Origin: Microvirga lotononidis
Lineage (GTDB): Bacteria > Pseudomonadota > Alphaproteobacteria > Rhizobiales > Beijerinckiaceae
Length of the DNA: 64,000 nucleotides
Reading direction: 5' to 3'
Assembly (NCBI RefSeq): GCF_034627025.1
Contig: NZ_CP141048.1
Location: forward strand, 4,850,001 to 4,914,000
The notes under the pieces were generated by a model. That model was not told the origin of the DNA and did no database searches. It saw only the letters and a list, made by a program, of their open reading frames with translations. Below, piece after piece: positions 27,657 through 36,380 of the stretch. The position numbers were made by a program, and so were the translations under genes. How positions within the stretch are numbered: the first letter of the stretch is position 1; each line of letters begins with the position of its first letter.

Positions 27657-27845
27657 TCAGGCCTCACGCCTGCGCTCGCGCTCGACACGCCGCAGCGCGA
27701 GCAGCAGGTCGATCTGCTCATCTGGGATCGGCTGCCCCTCGATCTCCGCGAAGACGGCTTGGAGGTGCGCCCCGATCTGCTCCCATGCATCCGAGCCAAG
27801 CCGCGGGCGCGGCTCCTGTTGATCCAGATTTCCCTCGATACTCAT
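27657..27845 (-). CDS. NepR-like anti-sigma factor
   Basis: A 62-residue protein whose central part (IGAHLQAVFAEIEGQPIPD followed by EQIDLLLALRRVE) matches the NepR pattern IG-x2-L-x-A-x-Y/F-x5-x-P-x-PD-x5-LL. NepR binds the general-stress sigma factor EcfG and is released by phospho-PhyR. The start is the ATG at 27845 with AGGGAG upstream. No phyR, ecfG or sensor kinase is in the window, so it would be an extra, orphan NepR paralogue. The match rests on a short motif and could be wrong. Confidence 0.55.
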   Translation of the reverse strand: MSIEGNLDQQEPRPRLGSDAWEQIGAHLQAVFAEIEGQPIPDEQIDLLLALRRVERERRREA

Positions 27846-28330
27846 TGAGCTCCCTATCGTTACTCCGCCCCAGACATTCGGCCGTGAACCGGTCTTATGG
27901 TTCAGGGATGATCTGCAACCATGGTTAACGGATTGCAAACATCCGTACTGGAACCGCCGAAGAGATCCGGATTCGCCACTCGCCTCTCGCGGGGTTGCGC
28001 ATTCATGAGTGAGCACCGGGATCGAAAGGCGGCTCGATTCCTGGCCAGGATGGGATGTGTCCCTCGGCTGAAACTTCGGTGACGCAGGCGGACACCGTCG
28101 CTTCCGAGATAGCCGGCGCTTCAGGGATCTACGAAGAGTTCGATTCGCCTCTTCATGCCGACGAGTCATGTCCTCGTTGCCCGTGGACGGCCCAACGTCG
28201 ATCGAAAGCGGAAAATCTCCTTCAAAAATTCAAGTCCATCAGTCCCATAAGTAAGTATTTGAATCGATTCAGATTCAGGAAGAATATGAGTCGGGTATAT
28301 GCAGGGAGGAAAAACCCTTGCACTTCCAAA
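27846..28330. other. Upstream flank of the origin, ending in an AT-rich stretch
   Basis: No coding region is supported. From about 28200 to 28320 the DNA is clearly AT-rich (for example GAAAATCTCCTTCAAAAATT) and includes the palindrome GAATCGATTC. Lying directly before the iterons, this is where duplex opening would be expected in an iteron-type origin. Confidence 0.5.
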
Positions 28331-28366
28331 GCTTAGCTTGGTTCGCCGCATAGAGGTCTGCGTGCA

Positions 28367-28675
28367 CGCGTATCGAATTCTGCGTAGCCGTGCATTCGAT
28401 TCAGCGCGTTGAAAACGGCCTCCTGCATAGGAATCTGCGTAGGCACGTATCCGATTCAGCGGGGCGACCGAGCTAGATCCCTCTAAAACCACACGAAATT
28501 CCAAGGAAGTCCGCATTGGACTCTGCGATGGTTCAGAAGTCCTCGTTCCAAAGCGGCCCGAAACACGGCTGCTCTGACGTCCGGATCGACGCGTATTGAA
28601 CTCTGCGCGCCTTTGATCGAGAGGGTGGGATCGTTTCGATTGCATCCAGCGGGCTGAGCGTATTGAACTCTGCGT
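28367..28675 (+). repeat. Iteron array (seven degenerate copies), candidate replication origin
   Basis: Direct repeats approximating GCGTATTGAACTCTGCG: an early copy GCGTATCGAATTCTGCG at 28368, related copies near 28391, 28424 and 28445, GCATTGGACTCTGCG at 28513, and two exact copies at 28591 and 28659. Spacing between the later ones is 68-78 bp. They precede a RepA-type gene in the same orientation and follow an AT-rich stretch, the layout of an iteron-controlled plasmid origin. The early copies are degenerate. Confidence 0.72.
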
Positions 28676-28718
28676 GTCGTCGCTTCGGCTGCTCCTAGGC
28701 GAGCAAGCGAGACGACAC
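28674..28718. promoter_or_regulatory. Inverted repeat after the iterons, possible rep operator
   Basis: TGTCGTCGCTT and AAGCGAGACGACA form an imperfect dyad directly after the last iteron and about 150 bases before the rep start. In iteron plasmids such a dyad often lets Rep dimers repress their own promoter. This role is inferred from position only. Confidence 0.5.
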
Positions 28719-28866
28719 ATCGGCCCCTGGAAAGCCCCCGCTTGCACGCCGCCTGTTCCCGCACGACGAAAGCTCTGGATAACTCCTGGTCGGACGGGAC
28801 CCTTCGCCGGTTTCGACGCGTTGCGAGTCCGCGAGCCACCTCCATGCCCATCGAGTAAGAGGCAGT

Positions 28867-29961
28867 ATGAGCGCTGACGAACATCTTGCCATGATCCATG
28901 ATGCCGATCTTCTGTCAGAGGTCGAGCGGGCGCGTGGCCACTTCATGTTCAAGACCATCGTCGAACATATCGCCCACAAACAGGAACAACGCGACGCGCA
29001 ACAGGCAAAGCAATCGGCGGCCGAGGCCCGGCGGGCCGCGATGAGCCGCGACCAGAGACGGCGCGACGCCGTGCGCGAAGTGATCGAAACAACGCCGAGC
29101 ACCCCTGAGAATATCCAGCACATCCACAGCGTTCTGGCATTATGCGGTCTCCCCTATCGCGAGCCCAAGGGCGAGCGCGAGTTCTTCCGCGAGTATGGCC
29201 GGAACACGCTCAGCATCATGGCCGGGCGCTTGAAGAATCCGAAGACCGGACAGATGGAGGTTCAGGGGTTACCCTATGGCCCGAAGGCTCGTCTGGTCCT
29301 GCTGCACCTCTGTACGGAAGCGGTCCGTCAGCGCAGCGCCCGCATCGAGGTCGCCGACAGTCTCTCCGGTTTTATCAAGCAGATGGGTTTCCCGGTGACG
29401 GGAGGCGAGCGCGGAACCCTGAGGCAATTCAAGGAGCAACTGAACCGGCTTGCAGCCTGTACGATGCAGATCGGCCTCTGGGATGGAGCCTCGCGATCGA
29501 GCACGCTGAACGTTCCGCCGTTCCGGCAGCTTGATATCTGGTTGACCGGCAACTCCGATCAGGGCCTGCTCTGGTCGAACACCGTTCAGTTCCACGCGGA
29601 CTTCTACGACAACCTCATTCAGCATGCGTTGCCGGTGGACATTCGGGCGGCGCGCGCCTTCTCAGGCTCGGCACGAAAGCTCGATATGCTGTTCTGGCTC
29701 GGATACCGATTGCGTACGGTGCACCGGCCGCTGAAGCTGACCTGGGACAATCTTCACCAGCAATTCGGTTCAGACAACGCGAGCATCAGGAGCTTCAAGC
29801 AAGCCTTCAAGGGCGACCTGGCACACATCAAGGAGGTTTTTCCGCGATTGCGTGTCTCACTCGACGACGCCGGCATGCTCCTGCTTCCCACGGATCCCGG
29901 CGAGCTTCTCGTCCAGCCCAAACGTCCGAAAGTGGAAAAGCTTTCCGCATCAGCAGCTTAG
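28867..29961 (+). CDS. RepA-type plasmid replication initiator
   Basis: A 364-residue protein resembling the plasmid-encoded RepA family (winged-helix initiators of Rhizobiales plasmids). A charged, Gln/Arg-rich N-terminal helix region (residues about 20-75) precedes the conserved body with YGRNTLSIMAGRL, GLPYGPKARLVLLHLCTEAV, SLSGFIKQMGFPVTGGERGTL and FSGSARKLDMLFWLGYRL. The start has GAGG upstream. It would bind the iterons upstream and recruit the replisome. There is no partition pair (parA/parB) in the window. I do not use a gene symbol because several unrelated families are called RepA. Confidence 0.8.
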   Translation: MSADEHLAMIHDADLLSEVERARGHFMFKTIVEHIAHKQEQRDAQQAKQSAAEARRAAMSRDQRRRDAVREVIETTPSTPENIQHIHSVLALCGLPYREPKGEREFFREYGRNTLSIMAGRLKNPKTGQMEVQGLPYGPKARLVLLHLCTEAVRQRSARIEVADSLSGFIKQMGFPVTGGERGTLRQFKEQLNRLAACTMQIGLWDGASRSSTLNVPPFRQLDIWLTGNSDQGLLWSNTVQFHADFYDNLIQHALPVDIRAARAFSGSARKLDMLFWLGYRLRTVHRPLKLTWDNLHQQFGSDNASIRSFKQAFKGDLAHIKEVFPRLRVSLDDAGMLLLPTDPGELLVQPKRPKVEKLSASAA

Positions 29962-30168
29962 CATCGCAGACTTGGATTCGCGACCGCCAGTCTGCTCTCG
30001 GGGGCCAGTCGAATTTTCGGAGGTCGGGTTCCGATGGGGTTAAGGATGTCGGGCTGAAGGCGAAGCCGGCACTTTCACTCCGCTCATTAACCCGACGGCG
30101 ACAGGTTCTGCACCATTGTGTGCAGCTTCAGCCAAAACTACCGTCGACCGCCACAGGAGTAGCGCCAA

Positions 30169-31176
30169 ATGCAGGGACAGGCCGATCTGTTTCTCGGAGT
30201 GGTCGAGACTGCCCCGCCCGTCCGAAAGTCCGCCGCCCCTCGCATCCCGGTCCGGCAGCAGGGACAGAAGCGGCCCTTCCGCCTGAATCCTGCCGATTTC
30301 GAGCCCGCAGTCGATGCTTTGGAAGCAAGTGGGCAGTACCGCGTTCTGCGCCGCCTCCAGCCTCGTCCCATAGTCGCAGCGCGAGTCGCTGTCCCTGGCG
30401 AAAGGATCGCCGTCATCGTCGACACCGAGACGACAGGGCTGGATCACACGCGGGATGAAGTCATCGAGATCGGCATGGTGGCATTCTCCTACCACGAGGA
30501 CGGTCGGATCGGCGATGTTGTCGGGACCTACAACGCCTTGCGGGAGCCGACCATGCCGATCACCCCTGAAATCACGCGTCTGACCGGGATCACGTCCGAG
30601 ATGGTGAAAGGGCATGCGATCGACCTGGATGCCGTCGAAGCGTTCATCCAGCCCGCTCACCTGGTTATCGCGCACAATGCCCGCTTCGACAGGCCCTTCT
30701 GTGAGCGCTTGGCTGACAGCTTTTCGCTGAAGGCCTGGGCCTGCTCCCATGCGGAGGTGTCTTGGTCGGATTTTGGCTTCGAAGGCTCGAAGCTCGGCTA
30801 CCTGCTGTCTCAGTGCGGGTGGTTCCATCAGGGTCATCGTGCGGTCGAGGACTGCTATGCCCTTCTGGAAGTTCTGGCGTCTCCGCTTCGTGGCGATGCA
30901 CATTGTGCGATGTCCCATCTGCTGGCTTCGGCCCGGAAGGCCTTGCTGCGGATCTGGGCGGAAGGCGCCCCCTTCGACATGAAGGATGCCCTCAAGAAGC
31001 GGGGCTACCGATGGAACGACGGCACGAACGGCCGCCCGAAATCCTGGTTCATCGAGATCGACGAGGATGCCTACGGGGCGGAAATGAAGTTCCTGCGGCA
31101 GGAGATTTACCGCAGGGACGTAGAGCCTTTCACGCAACGCATCACGGCCTTCGAGCGCTTCCGCCCCGTCCCCTAA
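30169..31176 (+). CDS. 3'-5' exonuclease (DEDDh, DnaQ-like) with extra terminal domains
   Basis: A 335-residue protein with an RNase-T/DnaQ exonuclease domain at about residues 80-245. The Exo I motif is VIVDTETTGLD, Exo II is VIAHNARFDRPF, and Exo III has HRAVEDC with the DEDDh histidine. The N-terminal 75 residues are variable and the C-terminal 90 residues (WAEGAPFDMKDALKKRGYRW) form a small domain of unknown role seen on many Rhizobiales plasmid-type proteins of this kind. A clear AGGAG site lies upstream. It follows rep in the same orientation and may act in plasmid-type DNA metabolism. Confidence 0.88.
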   Translation: MQGQADLFLGVVETAPPVRKSAAPRIPVRQQGQKRPFRLNPADFEPAVDALEASGQYRVLRRLQPRPIVAARVAVPGERIAVIVDTETTGLDHTRDEVIEIGMVAFSYHEDGRIGDVVGTYNALREPTMPITPEITRLTGITSEMVKGHAIDLDAVEAFIQPAHLVIAHNARFDRPFCERLADSFSLKAWACSHAEVSWSDFGFEGSKLGYLLSQCGWFHQGHRAVEDCYALLEVLASPLRGDAHCAMSHLLASARKALLRIWAEGAPFDMKDALKKRGYRWNDGTNGRPKSWFIEIDEDAYGAEMKFLRQEIYRRDVEPFTQRITAFERFRPVP

Positions 31177-31253
31177 CTCCGCGTGGCGCCCGTTTCCCTT
31201 CGAAGCATGGCGCTGGACCTCGACGGCGTCTATGAGAAGGCCCTAGGATCCTC

Positions 31254-31709
31254 TTACTCGCACCGGACGAATGCACTCAGATGATTGGCGACGTCGGCGA
31301 GATCGGGCGGCGAGAGGCACGTGGAACTCGAAGTCGTCTGGAACTCGACCCAGGCGCTCTCCAGGAAGGTTGCAAGCACTCCTGCCTTGATCGCAAAGTT
31401 CACGTTCTGCGGCAGGTCTCCGATGGCGACGACCGTCTTGAGCGCGTTGAGCTTCGACGTCACCACGCCGACGAAGTTGCCGTTCTCGTCCAAAAGCGGT
31501 CCGCCGCTGTTGCCGGGCTGGACCGGCGTCGAGATCTGAAGGAAGCGCGTGTCGTCCCCAATCCCCGCAAGCGCCGTCACGTTTCCGAGGGTGAAGTTGC
31601 CGGAACTCGCCAGAACGCTGGTGAGAGGAAATCCGAAGGCCGCGACGCCCTCGCCCAGATGGACGCCGGCAACCGGAACAAGACGCATTGTACCCCCCAT
31701 ATCCGCCAC
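31254..31709 (-). pseudogene. Trypsin-like serine protease, C-terminal remnant
   Basis: A 151-codon frame that matches only the second half of a trypsin-like/HtrA-type serine protease. The catalytic serine motif PVQPGNSGGPLLDENG and the VGVVTSKLNAL strand are present, but the domain carrying the catalytic His and Asp is missing, and the frame opens abruptly (MADMGGTMRL) without a signal peptide. No N-terminal half is found in the 170 bases upstream in any minus-strand frame. It therefore looks like a 5'-truncated gene; translation as a non-catalytic fragment cannot be excluded. Confidence 0.72.
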
Positions 31710-31889
31710 TCAGCCGAGCTGCCGTCGACCTGTCAATTCACAACAGCGACGGAGGTGTTTTCTCGCCGTCCCTCCCCGGCCTGTTAAAGGTCAACAAAAG
31801 GTGCAGGATCGGGAACCTTAGCCGTTTGCAGCCGTCATCTTAGGGACGGCTTTCCTATAGCGCGCGATCAAACGAGGGAGATGGCCCGT

Positions 31890-32453
31890 ATGAGAGAATG
31901 GATCACGTCCCTGTGCCTCCTCGTCGGAACGATCAGCGCCGCTGCGAGCGCGGAAGTCTCCGTTTCCGTGAACAAGACGACCCAGCGCATGACCGTGTCG
32001 GTCGACGGCGTCGAACGCTATTCCTGGCCCGTCTCGACGGGTACGACCGACTATTCCACTCCCACAGGCGCTTTCACGCCCTCGCGTCTGGCGCGAGAGC
32101 ATTACTCCCGGGAATGGGACGACGCGCCCATGCCGCATTCGATCTTTTTCACGGATGCCGGCCACGCCATTCATGGCAGCCGCGCCACGGGCCTGCTGGG
32201 CTCCCCGGCGTCTCACGGCTGTGTCCGGCTGTCGCCGGTCAACGCCCGCATTCTGTTCGACCTCGTTCAGACGGAAGGACCTGCCAACACGCGAATTGAG
32301 ATCACGGGCTTCGATCCCATCGGAACAGCCGTTCAGGGCGGGAATGGGACACCGCTCGTCTATAGCCGCCTGACCAGCTTCGACCCTCTCAGGGATGGGA
32401 TCATGGCGGGCGGCCCGCCGGCACGCCGGACGGACGTTCGAAAGCAACCATAG
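31890..32453 (+). CDS. L,D-transpeptidase (YkuD)
   Basis: A 187-residue periplasmic protein with a signal peptide (MREWITSLCLLVGTISAAAS). The YkuD signature is complete: HSIFFTDAGHAIHGS, then SPASHGCVRLSPVNA with the catalytic cysteine. Such enzymes form 3-3 peptidoglycan cross-links or attach outer-membrane proteins. I prefer the ATG at 31890 over 31881 because the GAGGGAG site then has proper spacing. It is convergent with ftsK, with a hairpin between. Confidence 0.9.
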   Translation: MREWITSLCLLVGTISAAASAEVSVSVNKTTQRMTVSVDGVERYSWPVSTGTTDYSTPTGAFTPSRLAREHYSREWDDAPMPHSIFFTDAGHAIHGSRATGLLGSPASHGCVRLSPVNARILFDLVQTEGPANTRIEITGFDPIGTAVQGGNGTPLVYSRLTSFDPLRDGIMAGGPPARRTDVRKQP

Positions 32454-32467
32454 AGAATGAGAGGCTT

Positions 32468-32492
32468 GGAAACCTGTCAACGACAGGTTTCC
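32468..32492. terminator. Perfect hairpin between convergent genes
   Basis: An 11-bp perfect stem GGAAACCTGTC / GACAGGTTTCC with a 3-base AAC loop lies between the ends of the L,D-transpeptidase and ftsK genes. There is no long T-run on either side; a bidirectional termination role is inferred from position. Confidence 0.55.
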
Positions 32493-32582
32493 TTGAAACG
32501 CTCTTCTCCTCGTCGTTCGCAGCTACCGGCGCGTGCCTTCGAAACATCCGTGCGAGCGTAATAAGAACAAGGTGCACTTTCC

Positions 32583-35270
32583 TTAGTCCTCGAACTCCCC
32601 ACGCAGGATCTCCCGCTTGCCGGCATGGTTGGCCGGGCCCACGATCCCTTCCTTCTCCATCCGTTCCATGATGGAAGCGGCTCGGTTGTAGCCGATCTGC
32701 AACCGGCGCTGGATGTAGGATGTCGACGCCTTTCTGTGCCGGAGGACGATGCCGACCGCCTGCTCGTAGGCATCCCCCGATGCGAAACCGGCATCGTCAT
32801 CGTCCACGGGCAACTCCGGAACCTCCAGTTCCTCAGGTGCCTCGTCATCGGCCGTGACGGCATCGAGATAGACGGGCTCACCCTGGCCCTTGAGGTGCGT
32901 GACGACTTTCTCGACTTCGATATCCGAGCAGAACGGCCCGTGCACGCGGGTGATCCGCCCGCCGCCGGCCATGTACAGCATGTCGCCCTGGCCCAAGAGC
33001 TGCTCGGCGCCCATCTCGCCCAGGATCGTGCGGCTGTCGATCTTCGAGGTCACCTGGAACGAGATCCGGGTCGGGAAGTTCGCCTTGATCGTGCCGGTGA
33101 TCACGTCCACGGACGGGCGCTGGGTGGCCAGGATCACGTGGATGCCGGCGGCGCGCGCCATCTGGGCCAGGCGCTGGATCGCGCCCTCGATCTCCTTGCC
33201 CGCCACCATCATCAGGTCGGCCATCTCGTCGACGATCACCACGATGTAGGGCATCGGCGTCAGGTCAATCGTGACCTCTTCGTAGACAGCCTTTCCCGTT
33301 TCCTTATCAAAGCCTGTCTCGATGGTCCGGGTAATCACCTCGCCCCTGGCCTTGGCCTCGACCACGCGGGCGTTGAAGCCGTCGATGTTGCGCACGCCGA
33401 GCTTCGACATCTTGCGGTAGCGGTCCTCCATCTCGCGCACCGCCCAGCGCAACGCGATGATCGCCTTCTTCGGGTCGGTGACCACCGGGGTGAGCAGATG
33501 GGGAATGCCGTCATAGACGGACAGTTCGAGCATCTTCGGGTCGACCATGATCAGGCGGCACTGCTCCGGTGTGAAGCGGTAAAGTAGGGACAGGATCATG
33601 GTGTTGATCGCCACCGACTTGCCCGAGCCGGTGGTGCCGGCCACCAGCAGGTGCGGCATGCGGGCGAGGTCGGCGATCACCGGCTCGCCGCCGATGGTCT
33701 TGCCCAGGCAGATCGGAAGCTTCTGAACCGATCCCTGGAAATCTGCCGCTTCCAGCATCTCCCGGAGGTAGACCGTCTCCCGGGTCGCGTTCGGAAGTTC
33801 GATACCGATGGCATTTCGCCCGGGGATGACCGCGACGCGCGCCGAGACGGCGCTCATGGAACGGGCGATATCCTCCGAGAGCGCGATGACCCGCGAGGAC
33901 TTAACCCCTGGCGCAGGCTCAAGCTCGTACAACGTGACCACGGGCCCGGGATGAACGTGGATGACCTCGCCTTTCACCCCGAAGTCACGGATGACCTTTT
34001 CCACCCGGCCGGCCCGCTCCTCGAGGATATCCTCGGTGAGAACCTCACCCTCACGCTGCGGCGGCGGCGCGAGCAATTCGATGGACGGAAGCTCATAGCC
34101 GACGCTCTTTCTCCGTTCCTGAACCGTCCGCTCGGCCAGCGGGAACTCGATCACCTTCGCTACCGGGCCCGACATCTCCGATGGGACGTCCTCCATCATC
34201 ACGCCGACGACCGGCTCAGTGGGGTCTTCCTGGCACTCTGCGGCAACAGGCGGCTCGCTCGCCGTTTCGGCAGGTGCGAATTCGTCGCCGAACAGGGCCA
34301 AGTACCCCAGATCGACCCCATCGGCCGCATCGTGCGTAACTGTGCTTCCTGCGCCGGACGCAGCAACGTCCGGCGCAGGAAGCTCTTCCGGTTCCAATGG
34401 CGGAAGACCGCTCCCCTCAGGCGCGGCAGGCCACTCGAACTCGTTCGTGTCGTACACGTCCTCGGCAAGCGCTCCCGCGTCGAAACTCCCGGTTTCCGCC
34501 GGATCGTCATGGATCAGGAATGATCCAGGTGCGACGGCCACCTGATAAAGGCTCGACTGGAAAGCGAAACCTGAGAAGACCGCAGGCATGAGGGAGACCG
34601 GAACGGGCAGGAGCAGTTCGGCGGAATCGGACGGCTCTGTCTCAACGATCAATTGTTCAGTGCTCTCTTCGGCGCCCGCTTCGATGACCGTCTCCTGGCC
34701 AACGGTCGCGTTTAAGTCCTCCAGGACAGGATCCTCGTCCTCGACCAGCGCAATATCGTCCACGACGGGGAAGTGGGAGAAATGACTCGCCTCGTCTTCC
34801 GGCTGTTCGTTTGCAGGCACGATTTCCACAGGTCGGGGATCGAGCTTCACCTCGAAAACATGGGCGTCGGTCGACCTCGCCTCTATGGCGGCGCGAAGCC
34901 GCTCGATGCGGCTATGGATCGTATCCTGGGCCGCCTGGTCCTCTTCACGCGCCGCACGGGCAACCTCAATTCCCGCATCGGCAATCAGGTTGACAACGTT
35001 CGTCTCGATCTGCTTCTTGATGAAGCGGTCAGGTGTGCGCGTTGCCCTCACGTCCTTGGACAGCTCAAAGGCCGGCCACCACCCGGGCTGGGCCTCTCCA
35101 ACCGACGACCACGGCGCCTGCCAGGCGAACTGAATGCTGGCCTCGACCTGTGTGCCCTCCGTCCTTGCAACCTCCGAGGCCGCTGCCGAATCCCGACCGT
35201 CATGCTGAATCGCGCTCGGAAGAAAATCATTAGGCTTGAATGAGTTACGCATGAGTGCTTGCAAATCCAT
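32583..35270 (-). CDS. ftsK: FtsK/SpoIIIE-type DNA translocase lacking membrane segments
   Basis: An 895-residue protein with the full FtsK motor and gamma region but no transmembrane helices. Residues 1-370 are acidic, Pro/Glu-rich and probably disordered. Walker A GTTGSGKS is at 545-552, Walker [11 protein letters not shown] near 680, followed by [16 protein letters not shown]. The gamma winged helix at the C-terminus ([24 protein letters not shown]) would read KOPS-type sequences. Classical FtsK has four membrane helices in its first 200 residues; here none are seen, resembling soluble SftA of Bacillus or a second FtsK paralogue. It may move chromosome ends without being fixed at the septum. 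Confidence 0.9.
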   Translation of the reverse strand: MDLQALMRNSFKPNDFLPSAIQHDGRDSAAASEVARTEGTQVEASIQFAWQAPWSSVGEAQPGWWPAFELSKDVRATRTPDRFIKKQIETNVVNLIADAGIEVARAAREEDQAAQDTIHSRIERLRAAIEARSTDAHVFEVKLDPRPVEIVPANEQPEDEASHFSHFPVVDDIALVEDEDPVLEDLNATVGQETVIEAGAEESTEQLIVETEPSDSAELLLPVPVSLMPAVFSGFAFQSSLYQVAVAPGSFLIHDDPAETGSFDAGALAEDVYDTNEFEWPAAPEGSGLPPLEPEELPAPDVAASGAGSTVTHDAADGVDLGYLALFGDEFAPAETASEPPVAAECQEDPTEPVVGVMMEDVPSEMSGPVAKVIEFPLAERTVQERRKSVGYELPSIELLAPPPQREGEVLTEDILEERAGRVEKVIRDFGVKGEVIHVHPGPVVTLYELEPAPGVKSSRVIALSEDIARSMSAVSARVAVIPGRNAIGIELPNATRETVYLREMLEAADFQGSVQKLPICLGKTIGGEPVIADLARMPHLLVAGTTGSGKSVAINTMILSLLYRFTPEQCRLIMVDPKMLELSVYDGIPHLLTPVVTDPKKAIIALRWAVREMEDRYRKMSKLGVRNIDGFNARVVEAKARGEVITRTIETGFDKETGKAVYEEVTIDLTPMPYIVVIVDEMADLMMVAGKEIEGAIQRLAQMARAAGIHVILATQRPSVDVITGTIKANFPTRISFQVTSKIDSRTILGEMGAEQLLGQGDMLYMAGGGRITRVHGPFCSDIEVEKVVTHLKGQGEPVYLDAVTADDEAPEELEVPELPVDDDDAGFASGDAYEQAVGIVLRHRKASTSYIQRRLQIGYNRAASIMERMEKEGIVGPANHAGKREILRGEFED

Positions 35271-35477
35271 TGAGGCAAAAGCAGGGGAGCTGCTGCCATC
35301 CGGGACTGTCGCTCATGGGGGTAAAGAGAGAGTTATTGGATGGAATGATGCCTGGGATGTCCCTGCCGATGATGGGCAGCCCAAGGATGGATGCCGGGCT
35401 CACCATCGAGGCGGCATGGTGGGGCTGCATCACAAGGTCGAGGGTGCATCGGTTCCAGCACCTTGCGTCAGCCTCCT

Positions 35478-36245
35478 TCAGAACAGCGATACGCCGGTCA
35501 GATCGGCGAGTTTGGCCATGAGCTCGTCCTGGAACGCAGGGTCGGTCGCTTGTGCGGCTGGCGGCTGCCGCTTGTGGTGATGCCAATAGCCACCGCTGAC
35601 GATGGCCGCAGGGTCATCGCTCGTGGCGAGCCAGGTCTGGGTGCGGTGCCCCTCCTCGAGATCGTCCGGAGCGCCGGGACCGCCCATGCGGGTCGGCACC
35701 CAGCCCGGATCGACCGCATGGCTCAGGACGTCCGGCCAATGGCGCGCGGCGGCAAGAGCCAGTGTCGCGACGTAGAGCTTGCTTTCCGAGTAGGCGCGCG
35801 TTGTATCCCAGCGTCGCTCGGTCCAATCGATGTCATGCAACGGTCCGGTGCCGCCGCTATGCATGCTGCTGCTCAAATAGATCAAACGGCGGGGGCGTTC
35901 GATCAAGGCCGTCAGCATGTACGGCGCGAGCGTGTTGACGGCCAGAATGCTTGCGTGCCCTTCAGGGGTCGGTGACCGGCTCGGCACAGTGTAGATGCCG
36001 GCATTGTGGATGACCGCATCCATCCGGCCAATGGCATTGACCTGGTCCGCGATCGCACGGGTCTCGACGGCACTCTGGAGGTCGCCGACAACGATACCGG
36101 CCGTGCGCGGTGCGAGGTCTGCCAGCGCGGAGGCACGTTGCTGCGAGCGTGCGTGGAGAACGACCCGGTGCCCCTGCTCGATCAGGGCCTGCGCCGCCGC
36201 GCGGCCGAGCCCATCCGTGCTGCCGGTGATGAAGATCAAAGCCAT
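35478..36245 (-). CDS. Short-chain dehydrogenase/reductase
   Basis: A 255-residue SDR. The nucleotide-binding TGSTDGLGRAAA motif opens the protein, the NAG strand appears in VIHNAGIY, and the catalytic Ser and YSESK (Tyr/Lys) are at YLSSSMH and AYSESKLYV. The WHHHKRQPPA segment near the C-terminus is characteristic of a Rhizobiales subgroup. Substrate unknown. Upstream lie a repeat copy and the amine-oxidase gene on the same strand. Confidence 0.9.
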   Translation of the reverse strand: MALIFITGSTDGLGRAAAQALIEQGHRVVLHARSQQRASALADLAPRTAGIVVGDLQSAVETRAIADQVNAIGRMDAVIHNAGIYTVPSRSPTPEGHASILAVNTLAPYMLTALIERPRRLIYLSSSMHSGGTGPLHDIDWTERRWDTTRAYSESKLYVATLALAAARHWPDVLSHAVDPGWVPTRMGGPGAPDDLEEGHRTQTWLATSDDPAAIVSGGYWHHHKRQPPAAQATDPAFQDELMAKLADLTGVSLF

Positions 36246-36273
36246 GCCAGTCCTCTTGATCCACCAAAGCTCC

Positions 36274-36379
36274 AGAGCACCGGACGTGGAATCGAACGCG
36301 CGTCCGATGCTCTCACTTTGTGGTTCGACGCATCTTTACACGCAAAACCGGTTCCCACTTTTGCGTTCGATGCTTTAGA
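36274..36379 (+). repeat. 105-bp two-hairpin repeat, copy 2
   Basis: Hairpin GCACCGGACGTGG ... GCGTCCGATGC, the CATCTTTACACGCAAAACC linker, then the CGCAAAACCGGTTCCCACTTTTGCG hairpin ending at GATGCTTTAGAC. It fills the gap between the SDR and the amine-oxidase stop codon, so it would be part of any read-through transcript. Confidence 0.88.
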
Positions 36380-36380
36380 C

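Noticed and set aside
28055..28336. A 93-codon open frame before the iterons
   Set aside because: No ribosome-binding site and it runs into the AT-rich origin region with biased composition; not supported as a gene.
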